From Mycolicibacterium peregrinum (lineage in GTDB: Bacteria; Actinomycetota; Actinomycetes; Mycobacteriales; Mycobacteriaceae), in NCBI RefSeq assembly GCF_001665785.1, contig NZ_LZSO01000039.1, positions 1 to 64,000 on the forward strand: a DNA stretch of 64,000 bases, read 5' to 3'. A program made the position numbers and the translations under genes. The notes beneath the pieces are model-generated. The model saw nothing but the letters and a program-made list of their open reading frames with translations, made no database searches and was not told where the DNA came from. Each line of letters starts with the position of its first letter. Position 1 is the first letter of the stretch. Shown piece by piece: positions 52,051-60,199 of this stretch.

Positions 52051-52954
52051 CGCTCGCACCGGCGGCACCAACGCCGTCGGGCAGATGCTGTCTCTGGTCG
52101 GCGACGAATGGACGCTGCTGGTGATGCAGCAGGCCCTGCTGGGCGCCACCCGTTACGGGGAGTTCCGGACCCGGCTGCCGATCTCCAACTCGGTGCTGAC
52201 CCGCCGCCTGGGCTCCCTCACCGAAGACGGCCTGCTGCAACGTCACCGCTACCAGGAGCGGCCTCCGCGCGACGAATACCTGATCACCGCGCGGGGGCGC
52301 GCACTGTGGCCGGTGCTGCTGTCCATCTGGGAGTGGGAACGCCATTGGGTGCCCGAGCACCGCGAATCCCTGCCTGCCATGCGGCATCTGCGCTGCGGCG
52401 CCGATTTCACCCCGGTCCTGATGTGTGGCAGCTGCGATGCACCGACCACTTCCGGCGAGGTGACCGCCGTGTGGGGGCCGAGCGGCGGCTGGGATCGTTC
52501 GCTGCCCGTGGTGACGACGCGGCGGCGCTCCGAGGACGATCGGCGCGATTCGCCGTCCGGCCAGTTCCCCCAGACCATGAGTGTGCTCGGTAACCGCTGG
52601 GCGTTTGCGATCCTGGTCGCCGCCTTCACCGGCACCTCCCGGTTCTCCGAGTTTCAACGGGTGCTGGCCGCCCCGCCGGCTTCGCTCGCCGACCGGCTTC
52701 AGACGTTCCGGGCCAACGGGATTCTCACCACGACCGACGAGGACCGCCAATACCGGCTGACCCCCAAGGGTGCCGCTTTCCTACCCGTCCTCGTCACAGC
52801 TCTGGCGTGGGCCCAGCGGTCGTTCCCAGCCGCCGAGGGCCCGGCGGTGCTCCTCACCCACGCCGGCCACGAACACCCCTTTTTCCCGGTGTTGACGTGC
52901 GATCAGTGCGGTGAGCGGCTCACCGGCGCAGCGGTGTCCGCCGTCGAATCATGA
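52043..52954 (+). CDS. tandem HxlR-domain regulator
   Basis: 303 residues from the GTG at 52043, overlapping the oxygenase stop by 8 nt. Two HxlR winged-helix domains in tandem: LVGDEWTLLVMQQALLGATRYGEFRTRLPISNSVLTRRL at about 15-55, and LGNRWAFAILVAAFTGTSRFSEFQRVLAAPPASLADRL at about 178-218. Each domain is followed by the same tail with a CxxC (TPVLMCGSC; FPVLTCDQC), so the unit duplicated includes it. Such fused HxlRs would act like a built-in dimer. It probably regulates its own operon. Its 3' end overlaps the convergent MFS gene by 35 nt. Confidence 0.88.
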   Translation: MTDARTGGTNAVGQMLSLVGDEWTLLVMQQALLGATRYGEFRTRLPISNSVLTRRLGSLTEDGLLQRHRYQERPPRDEYLITARGRALWPVLLSIWEWERHWVPEHRESLPAMRHLRCGADFTPVLMCGSCDAPTTSGEVTAVWGPSGGWDRSLPVVTTRRRSEDDRRDSPSGQFPQTMSVLGNRWAFAILVAAFTGTSRFSEFQRVLAAPPASLADRLQTFRANGILTTTDEDRQYRLTPKGAAFLPVLVTALAWAQRSFPAAEGPAVLLTHAGHEHPFFPVLTCDQCGERLTGAAVSAVES

Positions 52955-54092
52955 TCGCCAGCACCGTCAGTAGGGCAATCCCAGTGAGCGCAACGGCGAC
53001 CCACACCGGCCCCAGGTTCCCCGCCGAGCCTGCGAGCGAGGCAGCGCCCAATGCCGGGCCGCAGGCGGCTCCGATATTGAGCGCCGCCGTCGCGAAGGAG
53101 CCGCCCATGGTCGGAGCCCCGGACGCCACGTAGAGCAGCCGAGCAATCAGGGTGCTTCCCACCGCGAAGGACGAGATTCCTTGTGCCAGGGCCAGAATCA
53201 GCAACATCACCGGATGATCGGCCGAGGCAGCCAACGCAATCCATCCGACGAGCAACAGCGGGCCCCCCACGCCGATGACGAGCCAGGGACGATGGTCGGA
53301 GAACCGACCGGCCACCGCGACCCCGATGAACGAACCGAACCCGAAAAGCACCAGCACCACTGGCACCCACAGCTGCGGCAATCCGGCAACGTCGGTCACT
53401 ATCGGCGCCAGAAACGTGAAGGCGGCGAACGTGCCCGCGTTGACCAGGGCGGCGACGAGTAAAGCCAATGCCAGTTTGGGCGATTTGAGTTGGGCAAGCT
53501 CATCGCGCAACCGCGGGTCGTCGACCGCGGGGCCCGAATCCCCTTCAGAACGACCGGGAATCCCGCGCCAGATTCCGAGCGCAGCGGGCAGGCACAGCAG
53601 TGCGATCGCCCAGAACGCCGACCGCCAGCCCAGCAGCGCGCCCAGGATGGCGCCTCCCGGCACACCCGCAATGGTCGCCACTGTCGTCCCGCCGAGCAGT
53701 ACCGACAGCGCGCGTCCCTTCTGGTCCGCCGCAACCAGTGCAGAGGCCGTGCTGAGCGCCACGGCCAAGAATCCGGCGTTGGCCAACGCGGCGACGAAGC
53801 GGGTGCCGAACAGGATCGTGAAGTTCGGCGTCAATGCGCCGACAACGTGGCAGAGCGCAAAGGCGACAACATATCCGAGCAGACTGGTGCGGGCCGGCCA
53901 CCGACGCGCGAGCGCGGCCATGGCCGGCGCACCGATGACCATTCCGATGGCGAAGGCGGAGGTCAGTAGGCCGGCAGCGCCGACCGTGACGCCGAGACCG
54001 GCGGCGATATCCGGGACAAGCCCGGCGAGCATGAATTCCGAGGTGCCCATGGCGAAAACCGCCAGAGCAAGCAGATAGAGAGCAAATGGCAT
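52920..54092 (-). CDS. MFS drug exporter (CmlR/Cmx-like, 12 TM)
   Basis: 390 residues, DHA1 type. N-terminus PFALYLLALAVFAMGTSEFMLAGLVPDIAAGLGV, motif A variant GAPAMAALARRWPARTSLL, motif C GGTTVATIAGVPGGAILG. Closest in layout to chloramphenicol exporters of the Cmx/CmlR group, which resemble AraJ. Its expression is probably controlled by the leader and promoter at 54174-54287. GGAG ribosome site upstream. Drug range is inferred. Confidence 0.88.
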   Translation of the reverse strand: MPFALYLLALAVFAMGTSEFMLAGLVPDIAAGLGVTVGAAGLLTSAFAIGMVIGAPAMAALARRWPARTSLLGYVVAFALCHVVGALTPNFTILFGTRFVAALANAGFLAVALSTASALVAADQKGRALSVLLGGTTVATIAGVPGGAILGALLGWRSAFWAIALLCLPAALGIWRGIPGRSEGDSGPAVDDPRLRDELAQLKSPKLALALLVAALVNAGTFAAFTFLAPIVTDVAGLPQLWVPVVLVLFGFGSFIGVAVAGRFSDHRPWLVIGVGGPLLLVGWIALAASADHPVMLLILALAQGISSFAVGSTLIARLLYVASGAPTMGGSFATAALNIGAACGPALGAASLAGSAGNLGPVWVAVALTGIALLTVLAIMIRRRTPLRR

Positions 54093-54173
54093 CGAGGACT
54101 CCGAGACAAGAGAACGAACAGGAGGCGTCTCGTCACCACGGCCAGCACCCGAGAAGTGCGGAAAACTGAGGAG

Positions 54174-54239
54174 TCAGTGATTCAGGGGGCTGACGGCGTG
54201 ACCGAAAGCCCCCATCTTGTGCGCTTCGGGGCTCGACAT
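54174..54239 (-). CDS. leader peptide (21 residues) upstream of the MFS exporter
   Basis: ATG at 54239, 6 nt after a TAGGGT -10 box, so the transcript probably begins at the start codon. It reads MSSPEAHKMG, then FGHAVSPLNH, stop. The coding sequence contains the stem GGGGGCT (54207-54213) / AGCCCCC (54185-54191). Ribosome stalling by an antibiotic in this frame could change folding of the 81-nt region before the MFS start. Confidence 0.6.
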   Translation of the reverse strand: MSSPEAHKMGAFGHAVSPLNH

Positions 54240-54245
54240 GCCGCC

Positions 54246-54287
54246 ACCCTACTAAACGCCCGCGGCAGCAATGCAACCGATTTCATC
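54246..54287 (-). promoter_or_regulatory. WhiB7-like promoter of the leader-MFS unit
   Basis: On the minus strand, AAAT-CGG-TTGCAT (54271-54283) places an A/T patch directly upstream of a TTGCAT -35 element. A TAGGGT -10 (54246-54251) follows at 19 nt, or TAGTAG at 16 nt. The A/T patch beside the -35 is the known mark of WhiB7-dependent promoters. Inference from pattern. Confidence 0.55.
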
Positions 54288-54533
54288 TGGCCCCGGGCGC
54301 GATGACCGCCGATGACAAGGTTGCTACTGGTTTGGTCGAACCTGCCGAGGCCGGTGACGGCAGACGGTGGGGCGTCGTCGTCGTGCGCCGACCGTACACT
54401 CACCCGCTCCCCCGGTGGAGCTCACGGCGTCGCCATCAACCTTCCGCCTCGGCGCACGCCGCCACGAGAGGTCTCACATCCGGGTAAACCGCTCTGGAAT
54501 GCAAGAACCACCGAAAATATCGTCGAAAAGATT

Positions 54534-54560
54534 CTGGCACTCCACCTAGTCGAGTGCTAA
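54534..54560. promoter_or_regulatory. CIRCE element (HrcA site) of hsp20
   Basis: CTGGCACTC-N9-GAGTGCTAA: perfect right arm of CIRCE and a left arm differing at two bases. It lies 73 nt before the hsp20 start. No gene is supported from 54290 to 54533. Confidence 0.82.
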
Positions 54561-54632
54561 TATCGGCGCTGCACAGTGATTGGTTGCCCGCCAGGGTGGC
54601 GGGCTCTGAGTTGGTACGGGAGGTGAATTACT

Positions 54633-55082
54633 GTGCTTCGTTTTGATCCGTTCAGCGACCTTGATGTGTTGACCAGAAGTTTGCTGTCAGGTGATTCAGG
54701 GTCAACGCGTACACCCCGGTTCATGCCGATGGACCTATGCAAGATCGGCGACCACTACGTCCTGACAGCCGACCTTCCCGGTGTCGACCCGGGTTCGGTG
54801 GACGTCAACGTCGACAACGGCACACTCACCATCTCGGCGCATCGAACCGCTCGTTCGGAAGAATCCGCGCAGTGGCTCACCAATGAGCGGTTCTTCGGCA
54901 AATTCCGACGCCAGTTGTCGCTCGGCGACGGGATCGATACGTCGGCCATTTCCGCCACGTACGAGAACGGTGTCCTCACCGTCACCATCCCGATGGCCGA
55001 ACGTGCCAGGCCCCGCAAGATCGCAGTGGCCCACGGTGCCGATCGCAAGTCGATCGAAACAACCACTGTCGACGCGGACTAA
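54633..55082 (+). CDS. hsp20: Hsp20 small heat-shock protein
   Basis: 149 residues from a GTG with GGGAGGTG upstream. Alpha-crystallin domain at about residues 36-130: DHYVLTADLPGVDPGSVDVNVDNGTLTISAHR, ending YENGVLTVTIP. N-terminus FRDPFSD-like (LRFDPFSDLD). ATP-independent holdase in the cytosol. CIRCE upstream indicates HrcA repression, relieved by heat. Resembles Hsp18/HspX types but orthology is not set. Confidence 0.93.
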   Translation: MLRFDPFSDLDVLTRSLLSGDSGSTRTPRFMPMDLCKIGDHYVLTADLPGVDPGSVDVNVDNGTLTISAHRTARSEESAQWLTNERFFGKFRRQLSLGDGIDTSAISATYENGVLTVTIPMAERARPRKIAVAHGADRKSIETTTVDAD

Positions 55083-55687
55083 CCGATCCCGCCGCGGCGG
55101 TCCAGCCTGAACTTCAGGTTGGACCGCGCCGCGGGCCATTCGATGTCCAAGATCGAGTACACGACAGTGTCGCGGCGGGATCCGTCCGGCAGCAACTGGT
55201 GGCTGCGCAACACTCCGTCGAGTTTGGCACCGAGCCTTTCGATGGCTGCGCGGCTGGCGAAGTTGAAGAAGTGGGTGCGGAATTCCACTGCCACACAATT
55301 CAACTCATCAAAGGCATGCCCCAGCAGCAACAGCTTGGTCTCGGCGTTGATGCCGGTGCGCCGGGCCGCGGCGGTGTACCAGGTATGCCCGATCTCCAGC
55401 CGGCGGTTCGGGCCGTCGACATGCAGGTAGCTGGAAGACCCCACCAGTTTGCCGTCGAGATTGCGCACCACGAAGGTCACGCCGTGATCGGCAGCGCGCA
55501 ACTCGAACATGCGCTGCACCCACTCGGCGGCACCGCCGGGCTTCGGCGTCATCGTGTACCAGAGCGAGCCCAACTCACCGTCGGCGGCCGCGGCGTCGAT
55601 CTCAGGAACGTGCGCGGTCGTCAACGGTTCCAACGTCACCCACCGTTGCCCGGTCAACTCCACCGGCGTGACGAATCCGCTCATCAC
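55079..55687 (-). CDS. GNAT-family acetyltransferase (RimJ/RimL type)
   Basis: 202 residues. LTGQRWVTLEPLTTAHVPEID, WVQRMFELRAADHGVTFVVRNLDGKLVGSSSYLHVDGPNRRLEIGHTWYTAAARRTGINAE and KLLLLGHAFDELNCVAVEFRTHFFN match the RimJ/RimL pattern; the acetyl-CoA loop is AARRTGIN. It acetylates an amine of unknown identity. Its end overlaps hsp20 by 4 nt (convergent), and its start overlaps the next gene's stop by 4 nt. Confidence 0.9.
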   Translation of the reverse strand: MMSGFVTPVELTGQRWVTLEPLTTAHVPEIDAAAADGELGSLWYTMTPKPGGAAEWVQRMFELRAADHGVTFVVRNLDGKLVGSSSYLHVDGPNRRLEIGHTWYTAAARRTGINAETKLLLLGHAFDELNCVAVEFRTHFFNFASRAAIERLGAKLDGVLRSHQLLPDGSRRDTVVYSILDIEWPAARSNLKFRLDRRGGIG

Positions 55688-56121
55688 TGCTCACCTAACG
55701 TCGACAACAGCGACCACACCGAACACAATCCCGCCAGCACCGCCATCGCGCCGCCGACGTACAGCCCGTAGCCCGCGGCCACCGGGCCTTTGACGTTGAG
55801 CGTGTAGTACCACACCGTCAACGCCACCAGGCCCAGCGAAATCAGCAGCCCCACAGCCGAAGCCCACCGCTGCGACAGGCCCCGCCCGGCCATCGCACCC
55901 GCCACGATCAATCCGGCGCCCAACAGAACGATCAGCTGCCCCGCGCCGAAACCGCGCGGCAGCACGATGCTTCCCACGGCCCCGCCGATCGCATTGGCCC
56001 GGCCGCCGCCGTTGGCGCTGGTGGTCAGCCACGGCAACCAGGCGACCACCACCAGGACCGCGGCACACAGGGCGATCAACCACCCCGGGGCAACGCGCCA
56101 CCCTGGACGCAGACGAACCAT
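55684..56121 (-). CDS. four-TM membrane protein
   Basis: 145 residues: TM1 WLIALCAAVLVVVAWLPWL, a short Gly/Asn loop, TM2 GAGQLIVLLGAGLIVAGAMAG, TM3 SAVGLLISLGLVALTVWYYTL, TM4 GLYVGGAMAVLAGLCSVWSLL. Pattern of small mycobacterial integral membrane proteins; no function is recognised. Coupled by ATGA to the acetyltransferase gene. Confidence 0.75.
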   Translation of the reverse strand: MVRLRPGWRVAPGWLIALCAAVLVVVAWLPWLTTSANGGGRANAIGGAVGSIVLPRGFGAGQLIVLLGAGLIVAGAMAGRGLSQRWASAVGLLISLGLVALTVWYYTLNVKGPVAAGYGLYVGGAMAVLAGLCSVWSLLSTLGEQ

Positions 56122-56140
56122 GACGACGAGACTATCGGTT

Positions 56141-56593
56141 GTGACCGAACTCCCCGACTGGGCCAGACAGCTCGACCTCGCCCCACACCCCGAGGGCGGG
56201 TGGTACCGAGAAACATGGCGCAGCGAACTGACGGTGAGCCAGTCTTCGCTGCCACCGGGCTACTCCGGGCCGCGCAGCGCCGGCACCGCGATCCTGTTCC
56301 TGCTGATGCCCGGCCAACAGTCGGCCTGGCACACCGTCCGCAGCGCCGAACTGTGGTTCCACCATCGGGGCAGCCCGCTGGTCCTGGAGATCGGCGCGGA
56401 CCGGAACACGGCGGGCACCCGCCTGCTGGGCCCGGACATCGAAGCCGGGCAGCACCCGCAACTGCTGGTGCCGCCCGGCCACTGGCAGCGCGCAAAGCCC
56501 CGCGACGACGAGCCGGCCCTGGTCAGTTGCGTGGTGGTGCCAGGCTTCGACTTCGCCGACTTCGCGCTCAGCCCTGCAGCGACGACAGATTGA
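56141..56593 (+). CDS. DUF985 cupin-family protein
   Basis: 150 residues from the GTG at 56141 (an ATG at 56120 overlaps the divergent gene's start). Begins VTELPDWARQLDLAPHPEGGWYRETWRS and has FLLMPGQQSAWHTVRSAELWFHHRGSPLVLEIG, the two cupin strands with His and Glu metal ligands, and VPPGHWQRAKP. DUF985 proteins are small metal-binding cupins (isomerase-like) of unclear reaction. Convergent with the VOC gene, overlapping by 26 nt. Confidence 0.87.
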   Translation: MTELPDWARQLDLAPHPEGGWYRETWRSELTVSQSSLPPGYSGPRSAGTAILFLLMPGQQSAWHTVRSAELWFHHRGSPLVLEIGADRNTAGTRLLGPDIEAGQHPQLLVPPGHWQRAKPRDDEPALVSCVVVPGFDFADFALSPAATTD

Positions 56594-57341
56594 AGCCGGC
56601 CCCGGTCGGATCGGCCACCGCGGCCAGCCGCCCGTAGGGGGTGTCCTCGGCCGCACGCACCACCGAACCACCGTTGGCGACTAACAGCTCGATCGTCTTG
56701 TCCACGTCATCGGATCCGAAGAAAGTGGTCCAGGCCGACGGCGCGCCTTCGGGGATGAACGCCGCCCCGTCCATCACACCGACCAATTCCTCACCATCAA
56801 ATGATGCTGTGCTGTAACGGAACTCATCGGTATCCGACACGACCTGGGTGGTCCAGCCGAACACCGTCCGATAGAAGTCCAGCGCCTTGGCGTAGTCACT
56901 GGTGGTCAGCTGGTGATACACCGGTGCGCCGGCCTCGTTGAACAGGGCGAAGCCGTCGTGCCCCGCAGGCTGCCAGATACCGAAGAACCCGTTTGCGGTG
57001 TCGGTCATCATCGCCATCCGCCCCTTGGCCGGAATGTCCATCACGCCACCGCAATTGCTCCCGCCGGCGGCGATCGTCGCCGCCACCGTGGCATCGGCAT
57101 CGGCGGTGTGCAGGTAGGTGGTCCAGGCATCGGGTGCATTCCACTGCGGATCATTGCGCATCAACCCGGCGACCACCTGACCATCGACCGTCGCGGTGAC
57201 ATAACCGCCGTACTCGGGACCGCCGGTTTCGAACGTCCACCCGAACACCGCACCGTAGAACTGCTGGGCACGCTCAAGGTCGGACGTGGCCAGGTCGATC
57301 CAATTGGGGGCGCCCAGCGGGGCGCTCTGACGGGTAACCAC
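56568..57341 (-). CDS. VOC-family protein with two glyoxalase-like domains
   Basis: 257 residues: two similar halves, PNWIDLATSDLERAQQFYGAVFGWTFE and PVYHQLTTSDYAKALDFYRTVFGWTTQ, each with the VOC beta-alpha-beta-beta-beta plan and each ending GGSNCGGVMDIP / GGSVVRAAEDTP. Homologs are glyoxalase/bleomycin-resistance-like with unknown substrates. Divergent neighbours give no pathway clue. Confidence 0.9.
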   Translation of the reverse strand: MVTRQSAPLGAPNWIDLATSDLERAQQFYGAVFGWTFETGGPEYGGYVTATVDGQVVAGLMRNDPQWNAPDAWTTYLHTADADATVAATIAAGGSNCGGVMDIPAKGRMAMMTDTANGFFGIWQPAGHDGFALFNEAGAPVYHQLTTSDYAKALDFYRTVFGWTTQVVSDTDEFRYSTASFDGEELVGVMDGAAFIPEGAPSAWTTFFGSDDVDKTIELLVANGGSVVRAAEDTPYGRLAAVADPTGAGFNLSSLQG

Positions 57342-57412
57342 GATATTTCTCCTTCACGGAATGGACAGTCGCTAGGTCTGACCACTGCCGCGCGGAAAAC
57401 TCATCGCCCGGT

Positions 57413-57973
57413 TCAACAACTGATGGTCTGATCCGGCCGACCTCGGTCGTCCAGCGTGATGGTGGTCGGTCCGCCACGCAACAGCTCGACCCGCACCGTC
57501 CTCGGACCGGTCCACTCGACATCTTTGAGTCCGTCACGGTCGCCGTTGACGCAACCCAGATAATTCTCCCGCGACAGCAGACCGTTGTCGGTGTACACCT
57601 GCACCGACGTGATCGGGTCGATCGTGATCCCGCCGCCTCTGAACACGACCAGCTCCATGTCACCGTTCGGCGATGGGAGCCGTTGGCTCTCTTTCCCACG
57701 TCCGCCGCTGGCCAACAACATCGCAAACCACGCCATGCCGCCCCACACCACTCCGATCACCACGATCAGCACCACGCCCAGCCATTTGACCACCGGCTGA
57801 CGAATCCCCAACCCCCAGGCGATGGCCAGCGCCACGCAACCTGCGACGCCGAAGATCACGGGGTGGAGCAGAAACGGACGCAAACGGTAGTAGTCGGACA
57901 ACAGAAACCCGGCAGCGACCAGACCGCAGAAAAATACGCCGACAATCGCTGATACCCCCGCGCCTACCCGCAC
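57413..57973 (-). CDS. membrane protein with C-terminal soluble domain
   Basis: 186 residues. Four TM helices in the first 95 residues (VSAIVGVFFCGLVAAGFLLSDYY, PFLLHPVIFGVAGCVALAIAWGL, WLGVVLIVVIGVVWGGMAWFAMLLA), then a soluble domain of beta strands (NGDMELVVFRGGGITIDPITSVQVYTD, VEWTGPRTVRVELL). Family not recognised. It precedes the acyl-CoA dehydrogenase operon terminus on the same strand. Confidence 0.72.
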   Translation of the reverse strand: MRVGAGVSAIVGVFFCGLVAAGFLLSDYYRLRPFLLHPVIFGVAGCVALAIAWGLGIRQPVVKWLGVVLIVVIGVVWGGMAWFAMLLASGGRGKESQRLPSPNGDMELVVFRGGGITIDPITSVQVYTDNGLLSRENYLGCVNGDRDGLKDVEWTGPRTVRVELLRGGPTTITLDDRGRPDQTISC

Positions 57974-57991
57974 GCAGCTACTGTACGCAGC

Positions 57992-59035
57992 TCACCGATA
58001 ACGCTGCGCGACCTTGGCGCGGTGCTCGGCGGGCGAGCCGTAGAGCGAACGGTTGAGCGCGGCTCGCTTCAGATAGACGTGCACCCGGCTCTCCCAGGTG
58101 TAGCCGATGCCGCCGTGCAACTGCATGGCCTTGCCGGCCACCTCGACAGCGGCCTCGGTCGTGTACGCCTTGGCCATGGAAACCGCGCGGGGATCGAGTG
58201 ACGCGATGGCGGCCCCGACGAGCTGTCTGGCCACCGAGATCTGCACCAGCATGTCGGCGCAGGCGTGCTTGACGGCCTGGAACGAGCCGATCGGACGGCC
58301 GAACTGTTGGCGAACCCCGGTGTAGGACACCGTGGTATCGAGCATGGCCTGCGCGACACCGAGACTGTCGCAGGCAACCGCGAGCGCGGCCCGGTCGGTG
58401 AGTGCATCCAGGCCGGAGTCGGGATCACCATCGAAATGCCAGACCGCGTCCTCGTCGACCTCGACACCCTCGGCCGTCACGATGGCGAGCGTGCGGGTCT
58501 CATCAAGCACCGGTTGCTCGGTGACCGTGAGACCGGGTGAGCCGGCGGAAACGTCCACCAGCACCGCCACGCCATCGGCGTCACGGGCAGGCAGAAGCAG
58601 CCGTTGAGCTCCGACGACGTCCGGTACAAACGCGGCACTGCCGTGGATGCGCCAGCCCAGCCTGGTGGTGGCCAGTTCGAAGGGCGCCGGATCGTCTGCT
58701 CCGGGCAGCGCGATCGCGGTCCGGATACGTCCGGACACGACGGCCTTGAGCAGTGCGTCGCGCGATTCATTGGGGTGCAACATATTCAGGACACCGATGG
58801 CCAGCACGGCACCGCCCAGATAACCGGTGGCCGCGGCGGCCCGACCGAGCTCCTCGCAGATCACCGCGACCTCGGCGAACGTGGCGCCGGCACCACCGGC
58901 ATCCTCCGGCGCATCCAGCCCGATCCAGCCTGCCGAGATCAGCAGCGGCCAGTCGATGGTGTCCTTGGCCAGCAGATCGGCCGCTACCGAACGCAGCTCG
59001 TCGTGGATCGCCGCAAAATCAGGAACGTCGCTCAT
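57992..59035 (-). CDS. fadE: acyl-CoA dehydrogenase (FadE)
   Basis: 347 residues, shorter than full-length FadE. LISAGWIGLDAPEDAGGAGATFAEVAVICEELGR in the N-terminal helical domain, then YTGVRQQFGRPIGSFQAVKHACADMLV and the C-terminal MQLHGGIGYTWESRVHVYLKRA with a likely catalytic Glu (YTWE). It lies directly after the next gene's stop with no spacer, last in the operon. Mycobacterial FadE pairs often form alpha2beta2 heterotetramers; this one may partner with the 310-residue or 387-residue neighbour. Confidence 0.9.
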   Translation of the reverse strand: MSDVPDFAAIHDELRSVAADLLAKDTIDWPLLISAGWIGLDAPEDAGGAGATFAEVAVICEELGRAAAATGYLGGAVLAIGVLNMLHPNESRDALLKAVVSGRIRTAIALPGADDPAPFELATTRLGWRIHGSAAFVPDVVGAQRLLLPARDADGVAVLVDVSAGSPGLTVTEQPVLDETRTLAIVTAEGVEVDEDAVWHFDGDPDSGLDALTDRAALAVACDSLGVAQAMLDTTVSYTGVRQQFGRPIGSFQAVKHACADMLVQISVARQLVGAAIASLDPRAVSMAKAYTTEAAVEVAGKAMQLHGGIGYTWESRVHVYLKRAALNRSLYGSPAEHRAKVAQRYR

Positions 59036-60199
59036 CTACACCGCACTCGGTTCTCGTGGCAGGCTCAGTCCGCGCTCACCGATGATGGTGCGCTGGATCT
59101 CGCTGGCGCCGCCGGGGATGGTCCATTCCCACGATCCGATGAAATCGAGCATCCAGGATCCCGACTCCCATCCGCTGGAAGCCGGTTTCGTCAGCACAGT
59201 GTGGGCGGTCAGGCCACCGATCTCGGCACCGAAACCCGTCATCCGCTGCAACAGTTCGCTGTAGTAGAGCTTGACGATCGAGGCGTCGGCCGGTCCGGCC
59301 TTCCCTGCCTCGGTGCGCTCGACCAGATCTCGGCACAGCCCACGCAGGCCAGTCAGCTCGATTTCGAACTGCGCCAACCGGTCTGCCACCACCGGATCAT
59401 CTGTCGGCGCAGCCTCCAGCAGCCAGGTGAAACCCGCATTGCCCAGGCGTTCGGAAAGTTCGAGCATGGTCATGCCACGTTCAGCACCGAGCGTGGCCTG
59501 GGCGACCTGCCAGCCCTTGTTCACGGGGCCGATCAGGTTGGCCGGGGGCACCACCACATCATTGAGGAAGATCTCGCAGAAATGCGAATCCCCCACCGCA
59601 TTTCGGATCGGACGCACATCGATACCGGGTGTGGTCATGTCCATCAGGAAGTACGAGATGCCGTGCCGTTTGGGCGCGTCCGGATCGGTGCGGGCCAGCA
59701 GCAGACACCAGTCGGCGTGCATCGCGCCGCTGGCCCACAGCTTCTGGCCGTTGACGATGAAGTTGTCGCCATCAGCTCTGGCCGTGGTACGTAGCGCCGC
59801 GAGGTCGGATCCGGCCTCCGGCTCGGAGAAACCCTGTACCCAGATCTCACCGTCGAGGATGGCGGGCAGGTGCCTGCTGCGCTGCGCGTCGGTACCCGCC
59901 GCGAGCAGCGTGGACGCGGCGTGGTGGATCCCGACGAACGCCAGCACCAGGCGGGGCGCATCGTGGGCGGCCAATTCCTGGTACAGCACGACCTGCTGAG
60001 GCACCGACATACCGCCGCCCCATTCGACAGGCCAGTGCGGCACGGCGTACCCGGCAGTGTGCAGCTCGGCGAACCAGGATTTCTGGAACGACACGAACTC
60101 TTCGTCGCCGACGCCGGTCTGGTTGGGGCGCCAGTCCTTCGGTACGTGGTGTGCGCACCAGTCCCTGACGGTGGTGCGGAAATCGTCGAGGTCGGTCAT
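59036..60199 (-). CDS. fadE: acyl-CoA dehydrogenase (FadE)
   Basis: 387 residues from the ATG at 60199 (ATGA overlap with the gene above). Has the FAD/acyl-CoA motif GFSEPEAGSDLAALRTTA and the C-terminal WTIPGGASEIQRTIIGERGLSLP. The central loop NGQKLWASGAMHADWCLLLARTD is typical. It would oxidise an acyl-CoA to the enoyl-CoA with electron transfer to ETF. The longer upstream frame is not used. Confidence 0.93.
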   Translation of the reverse strand: MTDLDDFRTTVRDWCAHHVPKDWRPNQTGVGDEEFVSFQKSWFAELHTAGYAVPHWPVEWGGGMSVPQQVVLYQELAAHDAPRLVLAFVGIHHAASTLLAAGTDAQRSRHLPAILDGEIWVQGFSEPEAGSDLAALRTTARADGDNFIVNGQKLWASGAMHADWCLLLARTDPDAPKRHGISYFLMDMTTPGIDVRPIRNAVGDSHFCEIFLNDVVVPPANLIGPVNKGWQVAQATLGAERGMTMLELSERLGNAGFTWLLEAAPTDDPVVADRLAQFEIELTGLRGLCRDLVERTEAGKAGPADASIVKLYYSELLQRMTGFGAEIGGLTAHTVLTKPASSGWESGSWMLDFIGSWEWTIPGGASEIQRTIIGERGLSLPREPSAV

